Below are positions 29,902-38,844 of a stretch of 64,000 bases of DNA, in pieces. This DNA comes from Paenibacillus sp. RC334 (GTDB lineage: Bacteria > Bacillota > Bacilli > Paenibacillales > Paenibacillaceae), in the NCBI RefSeq assembly GCF_030034735.1, contig NZ_CP125370.1:4216001-4280000 (forward strand), read 5' to 3'. Under the pieces are notes generated by a model. That model ran no database searches. It was not told the origin of the DNA and worked only from the letters and a program-made list of their open reading frames with translations. Made by a program: the position numbers and the translations under genes. Numbering within the stretch: position 1 is the first letter of the stretch; each line of letters begins with the position of its first letter.

Positions 29902-30645
29902 TTACAAACTCAATTGACTGCCGAGTTCTCCCATAACCCTGCCGATGGGATCGGTAATCAGGAGATCCGCCTTGTGATCATATGAAGTGGGGTCTGTATT
30001 AAGCAATACCGTATGTTTACCGTGAAAATAAGTAATCAGTCCCGCCGCAGGATGTACCGTCAGCGAGGTTCCTCCAATTAATAGCAGATCGGCCTGCGAG
30101 ATAGCCTGAATGGACCGGACAAGCGTATCCTGATCCAGCTCTTCCTCGTATAAAACGACATCCGGTTTGATAATTCCCCCGTCTACTGGACATTTGGGCA
30201 CCACCTCAGAGCTGTCCATCACTTCGTTCAGACTGTAAAAGCGCCCGCATTCCATACAATGGTTGCGATGCACCGAGCCGTGAAGCTCAAGCACATCCAC
30301 ACTGCCTGCGGCCTGATGCAATCCGTCAATGTTTTGCGTCACGACCGCTTTGAGTCGCCCTTGCTGTTCCAGTGATGCAAGGAAACGATGGCAGCCGTTC
30401 GGCTCCGCATCCGGATGCAGCATTTTGCTGCGATAGAAGCCAAAGAACACTTCAGGATGCTTTACAAAAAAAGAACGGCTAAGCATAACCTCGGGGGGAT
30501 AAGGCAATTTTTCCTCACTCTGATACAGACCAGCCGCCGAACGAAAATCCGGGATACCGCTCTCCGTCGACGTACCCGCCCCGCCGAAAAAAACAATATT
30601 TTGTGATTGCTGTATCCATTCAGCCAACGTTTTTACTTTGTCCAT
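29902..30645 (-). CDS. NAD-dependent protein deacylase (sirtuin, CobB-like)
   Basis: Sir2-family enzyme of 247 residues. GAGTSTESGIPDFRS binds NAD, TQNIDGLHQAAG holds the catalytic region, and ELHGSVHRNHC carries the catalytic His. The zinc site has CMEC and then KCPVDGG, so the usual fourth Cys is an Asp. It overlaps the HAD gene by 13 bases, so the two are probably cotranscribed. Likely removes acyl groups from lysines of metabolic enzymes. Confidence 0.94.
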   Translation of the reverse strand: MDKVKTLAEWIQQSQNIVFFGGAGTSTESGIPDFRSAAGLYQSEEKLPYPPEVMLSRSFFVKHPEVFFGFYRSKMLHPDAEPNGCHRFLASLEQQGRLKAVVTQNIDGLHQAAGSVDVLELHGSVHRNHCMECGRFYSLNEVMDSSEVVPKCPVDGGIIKPDVVLYEEELDQDTLVRSIQAISQADLLLIGGTSLTVHPAAGLITYFHGKHTVLLNTDPTSYDHKADLLITDPIGRVMGELGSQLSL

Positions 30646-31421
30646 GTTTCACGCACCTCCAGCTCTTCATATCCGCGGACGATGATGTCCGCATCCAGCA
30701 AATGACCGGAACGTTCCGGCTCTGACGCAAATCCGATGGCCAGCCGCACCCCGGCACGCTTGCCCATCTGCATATCCCCGTTGCTGTCTCCGATGACAGC
30801 TACATCCGCTGGCGACAGTCCTAGCAAAGCACAGGCTTTTTCAGCCATTTCCGGGTCCGGTTTGCCGTATGTAACTCTGTCGTGTCCGATGACCTCGTCA
30901 AAATATGACGTCAGCCCCATCCACTCCAGGTGCTCCTGCGCAGCCTCTGTACTGTCAGAGGTCACGACCGCCAGCTTCAATCCGGCACGACGGCTTTGCT
31001 CCAGTAACGTGCGTAAACCCGGAAACACCTTCGCGGCCCGATGTCGCCGCACATCAGCCATCGCCATTTTGTTAAAATCCCGAACAACCCTCACTGCTTC
31101 ATTCCACGGTACACCGGCAGTATAAAGCTGCCAAGCCAGCACGCCCGTACTTTCATCCACTGTCCCCATCGCCAGCGGGCCGGAAGGATCATAGCCAATC
31201 ACGCGCCCCTCAGGGTCGTGGATCGTACCCAGAATGCTGCCTTTTTCCACCGTAAAGTCAGTACCTGCCACGGCAAGATGCTGTTCCAACATATCCAGTA
31301 TAGAACGGGCCCAGGGACCCCACAACTGAATAAAATCCAGCAGCGTGCCATCCTTGTCCAATAAAATGCCACGGCATGGAAACCGCTGTCCCTGCACGAC
31401 TAACTCAGACATGCAGCCCAC
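30633..31421 (-). CDS. HAD family hydrolase (phosphoglycolate phosphatase-like)
   Basis: Phosphatase of 262 residues. The HAD motifs are LLDKDGTLLDF (nucleophile Asp), VVTSDST, a Lys in YGKPDP and IGDSNGDMQMG. A helical cap domain lies between motifs I and II (about 30-125). An alternative start is the internal Met (MSELVVQGQ) three residues later. It lies between an alpha/beta hydrolase and a sirtuin; substrate unknown. Confidence 0.9.
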   Translation of the reverse strand: MGCMSELVVQGQRFPCRGILLDKDGTLLDFIQLWGPWARSILDMLEQHLAVAGTDFTVEKGSILGTIHDPEGRVIGYDPSGPLAMGTVDESTGVLAWQLYTAGVPWNEAVRVVRDFNKMAMADVRRHRAAKVFPGLRTLLEQSRRAGLKLAVVTSDSTEAAQEHLEWMGLTSYFDEVIGHDRVTYGKPDPEMAEKACALLGLSPADVAVIGDSNGDMQMGKRAGVRLAIGFASEPERSGHLLDADIIVRGYEELEVRETWTK

Positions 31422-31427
31422 CTCCTT

Positions 31428-32234
31428 TTACTGGTTTTTTTTAGCTGAATCTACACTCTCTTTCATCCAGTCCTGCAAAGCTGAAACCGTTTGATTCCAT
31501 TGCTCGGCCGGGCTAATTTTCGCAGGGTTATCTCCTTTTTGGGCTCCGTAGCTGCCAAATTGGGCATGATTGCCGCCCTCAACTGTAAAATACAGCGTAT
31601 TGGCTGGTAGATAAGCCCTTCCACTTTGAACACTATCCATTTTAATAACTCCATCATCACTTCCAAGCAGGGAAATGACCGGCAGATTTTTATCCTTCAA
31701 ATTCCCCTTACTGTCCGGGTAGGAAGCAAGGAAAAATACGCCCTTGACCTGATCGGGATGTGTAGCGGCATAACGGGCAGCCATAACACCGCCTAACGAA
31801 TGGCCTCCGATCACAAAGGTTTCTTTCGGATATGCCTTCAACACCTCACCCGCCAAATCCGGGGAAGTCAGTGCAAGGTTCAGCGGCATTTTTGCAATGA
31901 TCACATGATGACCCTTTTCCGCCAGACGGCGGGCCAAAGGAGCGTAGCTTTCGGGCTTCACCAACGCACCCGGGTACAAAATAACTCCGGCACCGATTCT
32001 TTTTACAGGCTCAAAACCAACCCAATACTCTTGTTCGTTCACCTTCACAGCATCGGCTGATTCTGCTAATGCAGCAGTAGCTGTGCTGTCAGGCTGATAG
32101 GGCGTGAATACCTTCCATGCTCCCCAGCCTGCGATAAGCACAATGACAATCAGGATACCCAATAGAATTTTCCATATTTTCCGGGGAGTGCGTGTCCCAT
32201 ATGAGCTGTATGATCTTCTCGTCCTTCTTCTCAT
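31428..32234 (-). CDS. Membrane-anchored alpha/beta hydrolase
   Basis: Hydrolase of about 268 residues with a basic N-terminus (MRRRTRRS) and one membrane segment (ILLGILIVIVLIAGWGAW, about 22-40), so the enzyme domain is probably extracellular. The nucleophile Ser is in GGHSLGGVMAA, the acid in LGSDDGVI and the His in GGNHAQFG. ATG 32234 has AAAGG upstream; a frame to 32273 has no such site. It resembles alpha/beta hydrolases annotated as carboxymethylenebutenolidase-like; substrate unknown. Confidence 0.85.
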   Translation of the reverse strand: MRRRTRRSYSSYGTRTPRKIWKILLGILIVIVLIAGWGAWKVFTPYQPDSTATAALAESADAVKVNEQEYWVGFEPVKRIGAGVILYPGALVKPESYAPLARRLAEKGHHVIIAKMPLNLALTSPDLAGEVLKAYPKETFVIGGHSLGGVMAARYAATHPDQVKGVFFLASYPDSKGNLKDKNLPVISLLGSDDGVIKMDSVQSGRAYLPANTLYFTVEGGNHAQFGSYGAQKGDNPAKISPAEQWNQTVSALQDWMKESVDSAKKNQ

Positions 32235-32549
32235 TTTAAAGGTTCCTTTCGTATTTCGTACCTCATGATTCATGATTGGTGTATGAAATTTTTTGCTGCG
32301 TAAATCAGCTTATCTATAACCTTGTTAGGGTACCATCGTTGCGCACACAGGGTCAAATAAGAAGACATTTCCAGACATTTGCCTGGTCTTTGTCCCCTGT
32401 TCAAGCTTCTGCCACATAATAAGGATATGACAGCGCTTACCATTGTGAATAAAATCACAATTGTAAGACTCAGAGTATCGTACCTTGTTCCTTGTAAGGA
32501 TTATTTTGCACAGAGTTTACTCGGCTGAGTGCCGTTCGGAGGGAATTAC

Positions 32550-33584
32550 ATGACGACAAGCCATGACATACAAGGAGAAAGCTTCTTTCTCAATTTGCGC
32601 TTTATGCTGATCATATGCGTATTTGCAGGCAATGCTCTGGAGCCCTTGGTTGGCTCGCTTCACATCGCCCAGCAATGGTTTAGCTGGATATTCATGTTTC
32701 ATATGCCGTTGTTCGTGCTCGTTACAGGGTACTTTGCCAAAACATCGTTAGCTGGGTACGCAGGCCGGAAAGTCTTGCTTCAGATCGGTATGCAATATCT
32801 TATTTTTCAAACCCTCTATTCGATATTGGATGCTGCACTCTTCCATGTTCCCCATATTCATCATTCTTTTTTTGCACCTTATCTGCTGCTATGGTTCCTC
32901 GCCAGCCATATCTGCTGGAGACTGCTGATGCTTGCTTTCCAGGGAATGTCACCTGTTGTCCAAATAGGTATCTCCGTGCTGCTGGGTATCCTTGTCGGGT
33001 ATCTACCAGTGGATGGCATCTGGCTCAGCATAAGCAGAACCTTTGTTTATTTGCCCTTTTTCGTAGCAGGGTATCATCTGCATTATGCCGATGTTCGTCG
33101 CTTCTTCACGACTCCAGTCCGTGTGATCGCAGGCGTAGTGTCCCTTCTGCTTATGGTACTGGCGGGAACGTCGTACTACGGCATTCCGGCAGGCTGGCTG
33201 TATGGCAGCATGACTTATGGTGAGCTGGGCCATGCCGAATGGTATGCGGGGATTTACCGCATTGGCATTTATGGAGTGCAATTCATAGCGGCTATCGCGT
33301 TTTTGAGCTTTGTTCCAGCCGTCACTGGACGTATGACTGACATGGGGCGGCGGACATTATACGTCTTTTTGCTCCATGGTCTGATTGTCCGTACCGCTGC
33401 TGCCAAGGGAATTTACGACTATATAGACACTCCGGTGGAAGTGATTCTGATCGTAGCGTGTGCTGCGGGTCTGTGCTGTCTACTGACTCTGCCTTGGGTG
33501 CGAAATGCAACACATCCTTTAATCGAGCCACGGGTCGACTGGATGCTTAAGCCGTCTCCTTATCTTTTTAAACGATCCGCATAA
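32550..33584 (+). CDS. Acyltransferase family membrane protein
   Basis: Integral membrane protein of 344 residues with about ten hydrophobic segments, of the acyltransferase-3/fucose O-acetylase type. The N-terminal LRFMLIICVFAGN and HMPLFVLVTGYFAK segments are the usual place of the family's catalytic His and structural Pro. ATG 32550 has CGGAGGG 7 bases upstream. It probably O-acetylates a surface polysaccharide; acceptor unknown. No polysaccharide cluster is nearby. Confidence 0.82.
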   Translation: MTTSHDIQGESFFLNLRFMLIICVFAGNALEPLVGSLHIAQQWFSWIFMFHMPLFVLVTGYFAKTSLAGYAGRKVLLQIGMQYLIFQTLYSILDAALFHVPHIHHSFFAPYLLLWFLASHICWRLLMLAFQGMSPVVQIGISVLLGILVGYLPVDGIWLSISRTFVYLPFFVAGYHLHYADVRRFFTTPVRVIAGVVSLLLMVLAGTSYYGIPAGWLYGSMTYGELGHAEWYAGIYRIGIYGVQFIAAIAFLSFVPAVTGRMTDMGRRTLYVFLLHGLIVRTAAAKGIYDYIDTPVEVILIVACAAGLCCLLTLPWVRNATHPLIEPRVDWMLKPSPYLFKRSA

Positions 33585-33759
33585 CTTTTTATGTCCATCC
33601 TATAACAAGCGTCAGTACGCGACAAACGGCGATCAGACGAAGAACTAGGCGGACCCTGATCCTCTTTACTTAGCAAGGGGCCTGTTTCATCAAGGCATGA
33701 TGTGGTAAGTAAAGGATGCGCGCAACAAAAAACAACTTTTCATAAAGGAGTGATTTGTA

Positions 33760-34008
33760 ATGGCACGTAATCAGGATCAAGGTAAAATGAGTCGCGAAGA
33801 GGCAGGTCGTATGGGTGGGGAAGCAACATCCAAGAAGCACAACAAGGAATTTTATCAGGAGATTGGTAAAAAAGGCGGGCAAGCTACCGCTAACTCCCAC
33901 GATAAAGAATTTTATCAGGAAATTGGTAAACGTGGCGGCGATGCTACGGCTGAGTCCCATGACAAAGATTTCTACAGGGACATTGGACGCAAAGGCGGCA
34001 GAAATTAA
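33760..34008 (+). CDS. KGG-repeat general stress protein
   Basis: Very hydrophilic protein of 82 residues made of three copies of a roughly 20-residue unit, each with (K/R)xGG and FYxxIG(K/R)(K/R)GG. It resembles GsiB and other KGG-motif stress proteins, which are LEA-like protectants against drying and starvation. AAAGGAG precedes the ATG. It is monocistronic with its own terminator. Between 33585 and 33759 I see only a weak dyad (GATCAG...CTGATC near 33631-33655). Confidence 0.88.
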   Translation: MARNQDQGKMSREEAGRMGGEATSKKHNKEFYQEIGKKGGQATANSHDKEFYQEIGKRGGDATAESHDKDFYRDIGRKGGRN

Positions 34009-34053
34009 TGTGCAGTACCACATAAAACACCCTTCGTAACTATAAAAGCAAGC

Positions 34054-34093
34054 TCAAGCCCATCCCGCTTTATTGCGGAGTGGGCTTTTTCAT
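34054..34093 (+). terminator. Terminator of the KGG protein gene
   Basis: AAGCCCAtCCCGC pairs with GCGGaGTGGGCTT across a TTTATT loop (about 34057-34087), followed by TTTTTC. It begins about 48 bases after the stop codon. Confidence 0.85.
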
Positions 34094-34245
34094 ATTTTGC
34101 CGACATCACAAAAATCCAATCGATTACTTTCTATATATGTAGAAATATGCGCACATGTATGATAGACTCTTTAGAAAACATCTGCGCTAATTCGGCGTCA
34201 TTCGAACGCCATACCATTTTTTAACTTTGGGGGGAAACCAGCATC

Positions 34246-35934
34246 ATGACAGCTAAGACGAAAATGCGTTCCGATATGATTAAAAAAGGCTTTGACCGCG
34301 CTCCTCACCGCAGCTTGCTGCGCGCAGCGGGCGTTAAAGAAGAAGATTTTGACAAACCATTTATCGCGGTGTGTAACTCGTATATCGACATCGTACCGGG
34401 CCACGTCCATTTGCAGGAATTCGGCAAAATTGTCAAGCAAGCCATTCGTGAGGCAGGCGGCGTACCTTTTGAGTTTAACACCATTGGTGTAGATGACGGC
34501 ATTGCCATGGGACACATTGGTATGCGTTATTCTCTGCCAAGCCGTGAAATTATTGCCGACTCCCTGGAAACTGTCGTTTCCGCTCACTGGTTTGACGGCA
34601 TGGTCTGCATTCCAAACTGTGATAAAATCACACCCGGCATGATGATGGGCGCATTGCGCGTGAACATCCCGACTATTTTCGTCAGCGGCGGCCCCATGAA
34701 AGCTGGTAAAGACAAGAACGGGCGCTCTATCTCCCTGACCTCCGTCTTCGAAGGCGTAGGTGCCTATCAGGCTGGTAAAATCGATGATCAAAGCCTGCTG
34801 GAATTAGAACAATACGGCTGTCCAACTTGTGGCTCTTGCTCAGGTATGTTCACAGCGAACTCCATGAACTGTCTCGCTGAAGCAATGGGTCTGGCTATGC
34901 CTGGTAACGGCACCATTCTCGCAGTAGCGGAAGAACGTAAAGAATTCGTTAAACAATCTGCACGTCAATTGATGGAATTGATCAAGCTGGACCTGAAACC
35001 ACGTGATATCGTGACTAAAGAAGCTATTGATAACGCATTTGCGCTGGATATGGCAATGGGTGGTTCCACCAATACGGTATTGCACACATTGGCACTGGCT
35101 CATGAAGCTGAAGTAGACTACCCTATCGAACGGATCAATGAAGTGGCGAACCGCGTACCTCATTTGTCCAAATTGGCACCTGCTTCCGACTATCATATCG
35201 AGGATGTTCATAATGCAGGCGGTGTCAGCGCAGTGCTGAATGAATTGTTGAAGAAGCCAGGCGCACTGCATGGTGACTGTATTACCGTAACCGGAAAAAC
35301 GATCCGTGAAAACGTAGAGGGGCAGGAAATTCTGGATACCAATGTTATCCACAAGCTGGACAACCCTTATTCCGAACGCGGCGGTTTGGCTGTATTATTC
35401 GGTAATCTGGCACCGCAAGGCTCCATCATTAAAGTCGGTGCAGTTGATCCGTCTGTTGGTGGTTATCACAAAGGCCCTGCCATCTGCTTTGATTCACAGG
35501 AAGATGCGCTGGCTGGTATTGCCAATAGTAAAATCGCAGAAGGCCACGTTGTTGTTATCCGTTATGAAGGTCCTAAGGGTGGACCGGGTATGCCTGAAAT
35601 GCTCGCTCCAACTTCGCAAATCGTCGGTATGGGACTTGGTGCCAAGGTCGGCCTGATTACAGACGGACGCTTCTCAGGCGCATCCCGTGGTATCTCCATC
35701 GGTCACATTTCCCCCGAAGCAGCAGAAGGCGGCCCTATCGCTTTTGTTGAGGACGGTGATATTATCGAGCTGGATCTGAACAATCGTACGATTGAGCTGC
35801 AAATTAGTGACGAAGAATTTGAACGTCGTCGCGCAAACTGGAAAGGCTTCGAGCCGAAGGTTAAAACAGGTTATCTGGCACGTTACTCCAAGCTGGTGAC
35901 CAATGCAAGCAACGGCGGTATTATGAAAATCTAA
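34246..35934 (+). CDS. ilvD: Dihydroxy-acid dehydratase
   Basis: Fe-S enzyme of the isoleucine, valine and leucine pathway, 562 residues. [15 protein letters not shown] and [12 protein letters not shown] near residue 125, and [17 protein letters not shown] near 195, hold the cluster cysteines. GGSTNTVLH near 270 is conserved. The upstream gap holds a short dyad GGCGT/ACGCC (34193-34209). No T-box or CodY site is evident. It stands alone here, without other ilv genes. Confidence 0.98.
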   Translation: MTAKTKMRSDMIKKGFDRAPHRSLLRAAGVKEEDFDKPFIAVCNSYIDIVPGHVHLQEFGKIVKQAIREAGGVPFEFNTIGVDDGIAMGHIGMRYSLPSREIIADSLETVVSAHWFDGMVCIPNCDKITPGMMMGALRVNIPTIFVSGGPMKAGKDKNGRSISLTSVFEGVGAYQAGKIDDQSLLELEQYGCPTCGSCSGMFTANSMNCLAEAMGLAMPGNGTILAVAEERKEFVKQSARQLMELIKLDLKPRDIVTKEAIDNAFALDMAMGGSTNTVLHTLALAHEAEVDYPIERINEVANRVPHLSKLAPASDYHIEDVHNAGGVSAVLNELLKKPGALHGDCITVTGKTIRENVEGQEILDTNVIHKLDNPYSERGGLAVLFGNLAPQGSIIKVGAVDPSVGGYHKGPAICFDSQEDALAGIANSKIAEGHVVVIRYEGPKGGPGMPEMLAPTSQIVGMGLGAKVGLITDGRFSGASRGISIGHISPEAAEGGPIAFVEDGDIIELDLNNRTIELQISDEEFERRRANWKGFEPKVKTGYLARYSKLVTNASNGGIMKI

Positions 35935-35968
35935 TCCTTATCATGATATGTTTTAAAAACGAATAAAC

Positions 35969-36015
35969 AAAAGCCTCCCGAACACCCTGATCACAGGGGT
36001 TGGGAGGCTTTTTTA
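35969..36015. terminator. Bidirectional terminator
   Basis: AAAAGCCTCCC at the left pairs with GGGAGGCTTTTTT at the right, with an inner ACCCtGATCACaGGGGT stem. A-run and T-run on opposite sides make it work for ilvD (+) and the deacetylase gene (-). Confidence 0.9.
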
Positions 36016-36023
36016 GCGTTAAT

Positions 36024-37421
36024 TCAACTACTTGATCTCGTATCTGCTGCTTGCGAGGCTCTAACTGCTTCCTGAATAGGATCGGTTTTGCCTTGGCCTT
36101 GATCCGTAGGGTATGAATCCCCCAGCCAGAAACGGTCAAACAGAGTATCAATCGGCATCACAATCATCTTCGGCACCATCTCGTCCCTTTTTTCATTCAA
36201 CCGCTCTGGGCCGGAAGGGTGGATAACACTAAATAACAGCTTTAAATATAAGGTTGACGCTATCCTGAACAGTCCCTTGGGAAGCTCTCGTATCTGAAAA
36301 CCCAGCTTCTCCGGTCCCCGATTAATCATACTCACTGCATAGATGGCCTTAATACCGTTCATTTTGGGGTCATCCGCAATTCGATAGGCGAGATCAGGAA
36401 GTTGTCGTTTTACAATCCGAATCAGTTGAATGGCCAAATGCACCATAGACTTGGCGGTTGTGCCTAACTGAAACAGCATTTTATTATCAAAATGCAGCTC
36501 AACCACGGCGTCCCCTTTTTCCAGCCACCTGCCGTTCTCCATGTTCACATTTGGCCCGTGATAGATACTACGCTTGTAATAAAAGATCGTGTCCTCCTTA
36601 CGCACCGGACGTAGACGGAACAGAACGTGAAATAGCCGCTCATACAGCAACCATCCGAATACTAACGTTCTTTTAAACCAACTCGTATTGGATGTTTCGG
36701 TAGTAGCAGGTCTGCTGGCAGACTCACGACAAAATAAGGTATCGACACGTACGCTGCGCAGCTTCCGTTCTTGGGCAACCACCAACAGCTTCTCCAGCGC
36801 AATCAGCATGTTTTGCGGAGCGCCTGCGTCTGCCCCCAGTGTTGTACCGCAGTCATGGAGCAGCATCACCTCGCCACCCCTCAGCTTTTTGAGCATCCGC
36901 TCAGCCAACTGTTTTGCTCCGATGCTTGCCTTCCAATCCCCAAACATGGAGGACCATAATACGATTCGGCGACCATTCGAGTTGGAAATATCAAAGAAAT
37001 TCACAATTCCCCATGGTGGGCGGTAAAAGGTCGTTCCTTCCCCGGTTACCCGGCGAATAACAGCCTCTGTCCGGGCAATTTGTCTTCTGACCGTGACGGG
37101 CCGCATAAGCCAATTCGATTTGTGCACATAATTATGAATACCGATCAAGTGACCTTCGTCATGCATGCGTTTCAAAAGCTCCGGGTGTTTTTCCGCATGT
37201 ACGCCTACGACAAAAAAAGTAGCCTTGGCATCAAAACGCTTCAGCAAATCAAGCAACTGCGGCGTATACACTGGATCAGGACCATCATCGAAGGTGAGCG
37301 CATACTCTTGCTCGCTTTTGCCCCGCCGAAACACCCGAAATCCAAACATTCGACTGACCAGCGCCGGAATAAAAGCATAAAAAGTTGAAATGTAAAACAT
37401 CCATAACAGTAAAGTCTGCAC
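36024..37421 (-). CDS. Polysaccharide deacetylase (NodB) with YkoP-like C-terminal domain
   Basis: Two-domain protein of 465 residues. An N-terminal hydrophobic segment (about 3-25) is followed by a NodB domain: TFDDGPDP near 45 (metal Asp), HNYVHKS near 95 (metal histidines), YRPPWG near 140 and LLHDCG near 195. From about 245 a second domain (YERLFHVLFRLRPV onward) resembles B. subtilis YkoP, normally a separate protein. The start is GTG with GTGGGG 7 bases upstream. Likely modifies cell-wall glycan, perhaps in sporulation; substrate unknown. Confidence 0.85.
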   Translation of the reverse strand: MQTLLLWMFYISTFYAFIPALVSRMFGFRVFRRGKSEQEYALTFDDGPDPVYTPQLLDLLKRFDAKATFFVVGVHAEKHPELLKRMHDEGHLIGIHNYVHKSNWLMRPVTVRRQIARTEAVIRRVTGEGTTFYRPPWGIVNFFDISNSNGRRIVLWSSMFGDWKASIGAKQLAERMLKKLRGGEVMLLHDCGTTLGADAGAPQNMLIALEKLLVVAQERKLRSVRVDTLFCRESASRPATTETSNTSWFKRTLVFGWLLYERLFHVLFRLRPVRKEDTIFYYKRSIYHGPNVNMENGRWLEKGDAVVELHFDNKMLFQLGTTAKSMVHLAIQLIRIVKRQLPDLAYRIADDPKMNGIKAIYAVSMINRGPEKLGFQIRELPKGLFRIASTLYLKLLFSVIHPSGPERLNEKRDEMVPKMIVMPIDTLFDRFWLGDSYPTDQGQGKTDPIQEAVRASQAADTRSSS

Positions 37422-37689
37422 GTTTTATCCCCACTTTTCTATTTCTGGACTACCAAGCAGGCTTCCTGAGGAAAACTCACTTACTTTTATGTTATCACAA
37501 AGACGTAAGCGTGCCGAGATTTTGCTGCATTCTTTCTTGAGCATAACGATCAGCTACTGGGCTAACCCGTTGCTGCTTTAGGCGGTTATACTGTCGGTTT
37601 TGATTCTGTATTTTAGCACTGTGTAAGCAGCATAGAGATCCAATTTAGTGTACAATAGGTGAAAATCTTAAAGGAGTCGTTGTATACAT

Positions 37690-38844
37690 ATGCTTCCATT
37701 GTACAAAAAATATTGGCGGACCGTTTTTGATATCGGCCTGATTGTATTAACTGTGTATTTAATTATGTTCGTATCCAGTAAGCTGTATCAGCTCGCGGCC
37801 CCTGTATTCCTGTCGTTCGTTGTGTTTTGGTGCATTGAACCTGTGGCCCGTTATTTCCACCGTAAAGGTATGAAGAAGCCCTTCGCTTCCGCACTCTCTG
37901 TTTTGCTGTTTATCATCCTTTTACTCGCTATTTTTTTTGGATTAGGTCTGATTCTGGTTACGCAATTTACGAAAGTGGCGCAAAATCTCCCACAGTATAC
38001 CCAGATTATCCAAACGGAATTCACACGGTATCTTCATCTTTCCCAAGATAAAATTGCCGCTTTGCCGCCGGGGATTACCGAACGTGTTAACGATTATTTT
38101 GAAACTGCGACCGCCATTGCCACCAAATGGGCACAGCTGGGGCTCTCCTTTTTCATACAGTTTCTCAGCTCCTTCACTGTCTTTATGGGCAACTTTGCAG
38201 TTGCCATTATTTTAGCTTTCTTTTTAAGTATGGAGATCAATCTCTGGAAGGGCATTGCTCGCAGTAAAACACCCAAGACGCTTAAAACCGCTTATCTTTT
38301 TCTGAAAAATCATGTACTCAAAGCGATTTCAGCCTTTCTGAAGGCACAAGCCATGCTGGTGGGAATTACCTTTGTTCTCGTATTTATAGGTTTACTCATT
38401 TTGCAGGTGGATAATGCCCTGTCGTTGGCTCTTGTGGCGGCTTTGTTCGATATTTTGCCACTGCTGGGTGTACCTGTTATTTTTATTCCGTGGGCAGTCT
38501 ATTTGTTCATCACGGGCAACACCGGCCTGGCTGTAGGGCTGCTCATTGTCATGGCTGTAACGGTAATCGTCCGCCAGCTGGCAGAGCCTAAAATCACTGG
38601 TAATTCCATCGGTGTTTCATCTGCTTATCTGATGCTTTCCTTTGCCATCATCTCACTGTCGATCTTCGGATTGGCCGGGTTGATCCTGTCTCCAATCCTG
38701 ATCATTTTACTGAAGGAATTATGGCAGCAAGGCTATTTGCAGCAATGGATTCGATTTCCGACAGAAGAATTCGAGGAGCCTCCCTTTATCGTCAAAATTC
38801 AGGAGGAAGAGCGTGTAGCTTCTCGTGGGACCGAGGAAAATTGA
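37690..38844 (+). CDS. AI-2E family transporter (permease)
   Basis: Membrane protein of 384 residues with seven to eight hydrophobic segments and the family's C-terminal pattern AEPKITGNSIGVSS, LMLSFAIISLSIFG. The family includes TqsA and sodium/proton antiporters, so the substrate is not certain. The 3' end overlaps the convergent penicillin-binding protein gene by 46 bases. AAAGGAG precedes the ATG. A second family member is at 51551-52618. Confidence 0.9.
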   Translation: MLPLYKKYWRTVFDIGLIVLTVYLIMFVSSKLYQLAAPVFLSFVVFWCIEPVARYFHRKGMKKPFASALSVLLFIILLLAIFFGLGLILVTQFTKVAQNLPQYTQIIQTEFTRYLHLSQDKIAALPPGITERVNDYFETATAIATKWAQLGLSFFIQFLSSFTVFMGNFAVAIILAFFLSMEINLWKGIARSKTPKTLKTAYLFLKNHVLKAISAFLKAQAMLVGITFVLVFIGLLILQVDNALSLALVAALFDILPLLGVPVIFIPWAVYLFITGNTGLAVGLLIVMAVTVIVRQLAEPKITGNSIGVSSAYLMLSFAIISLSIFGLAGLILSPILIILLKELWQQGYLQQWIRFPTEEFEEPPFIVKIQEEERVASRGTEEN

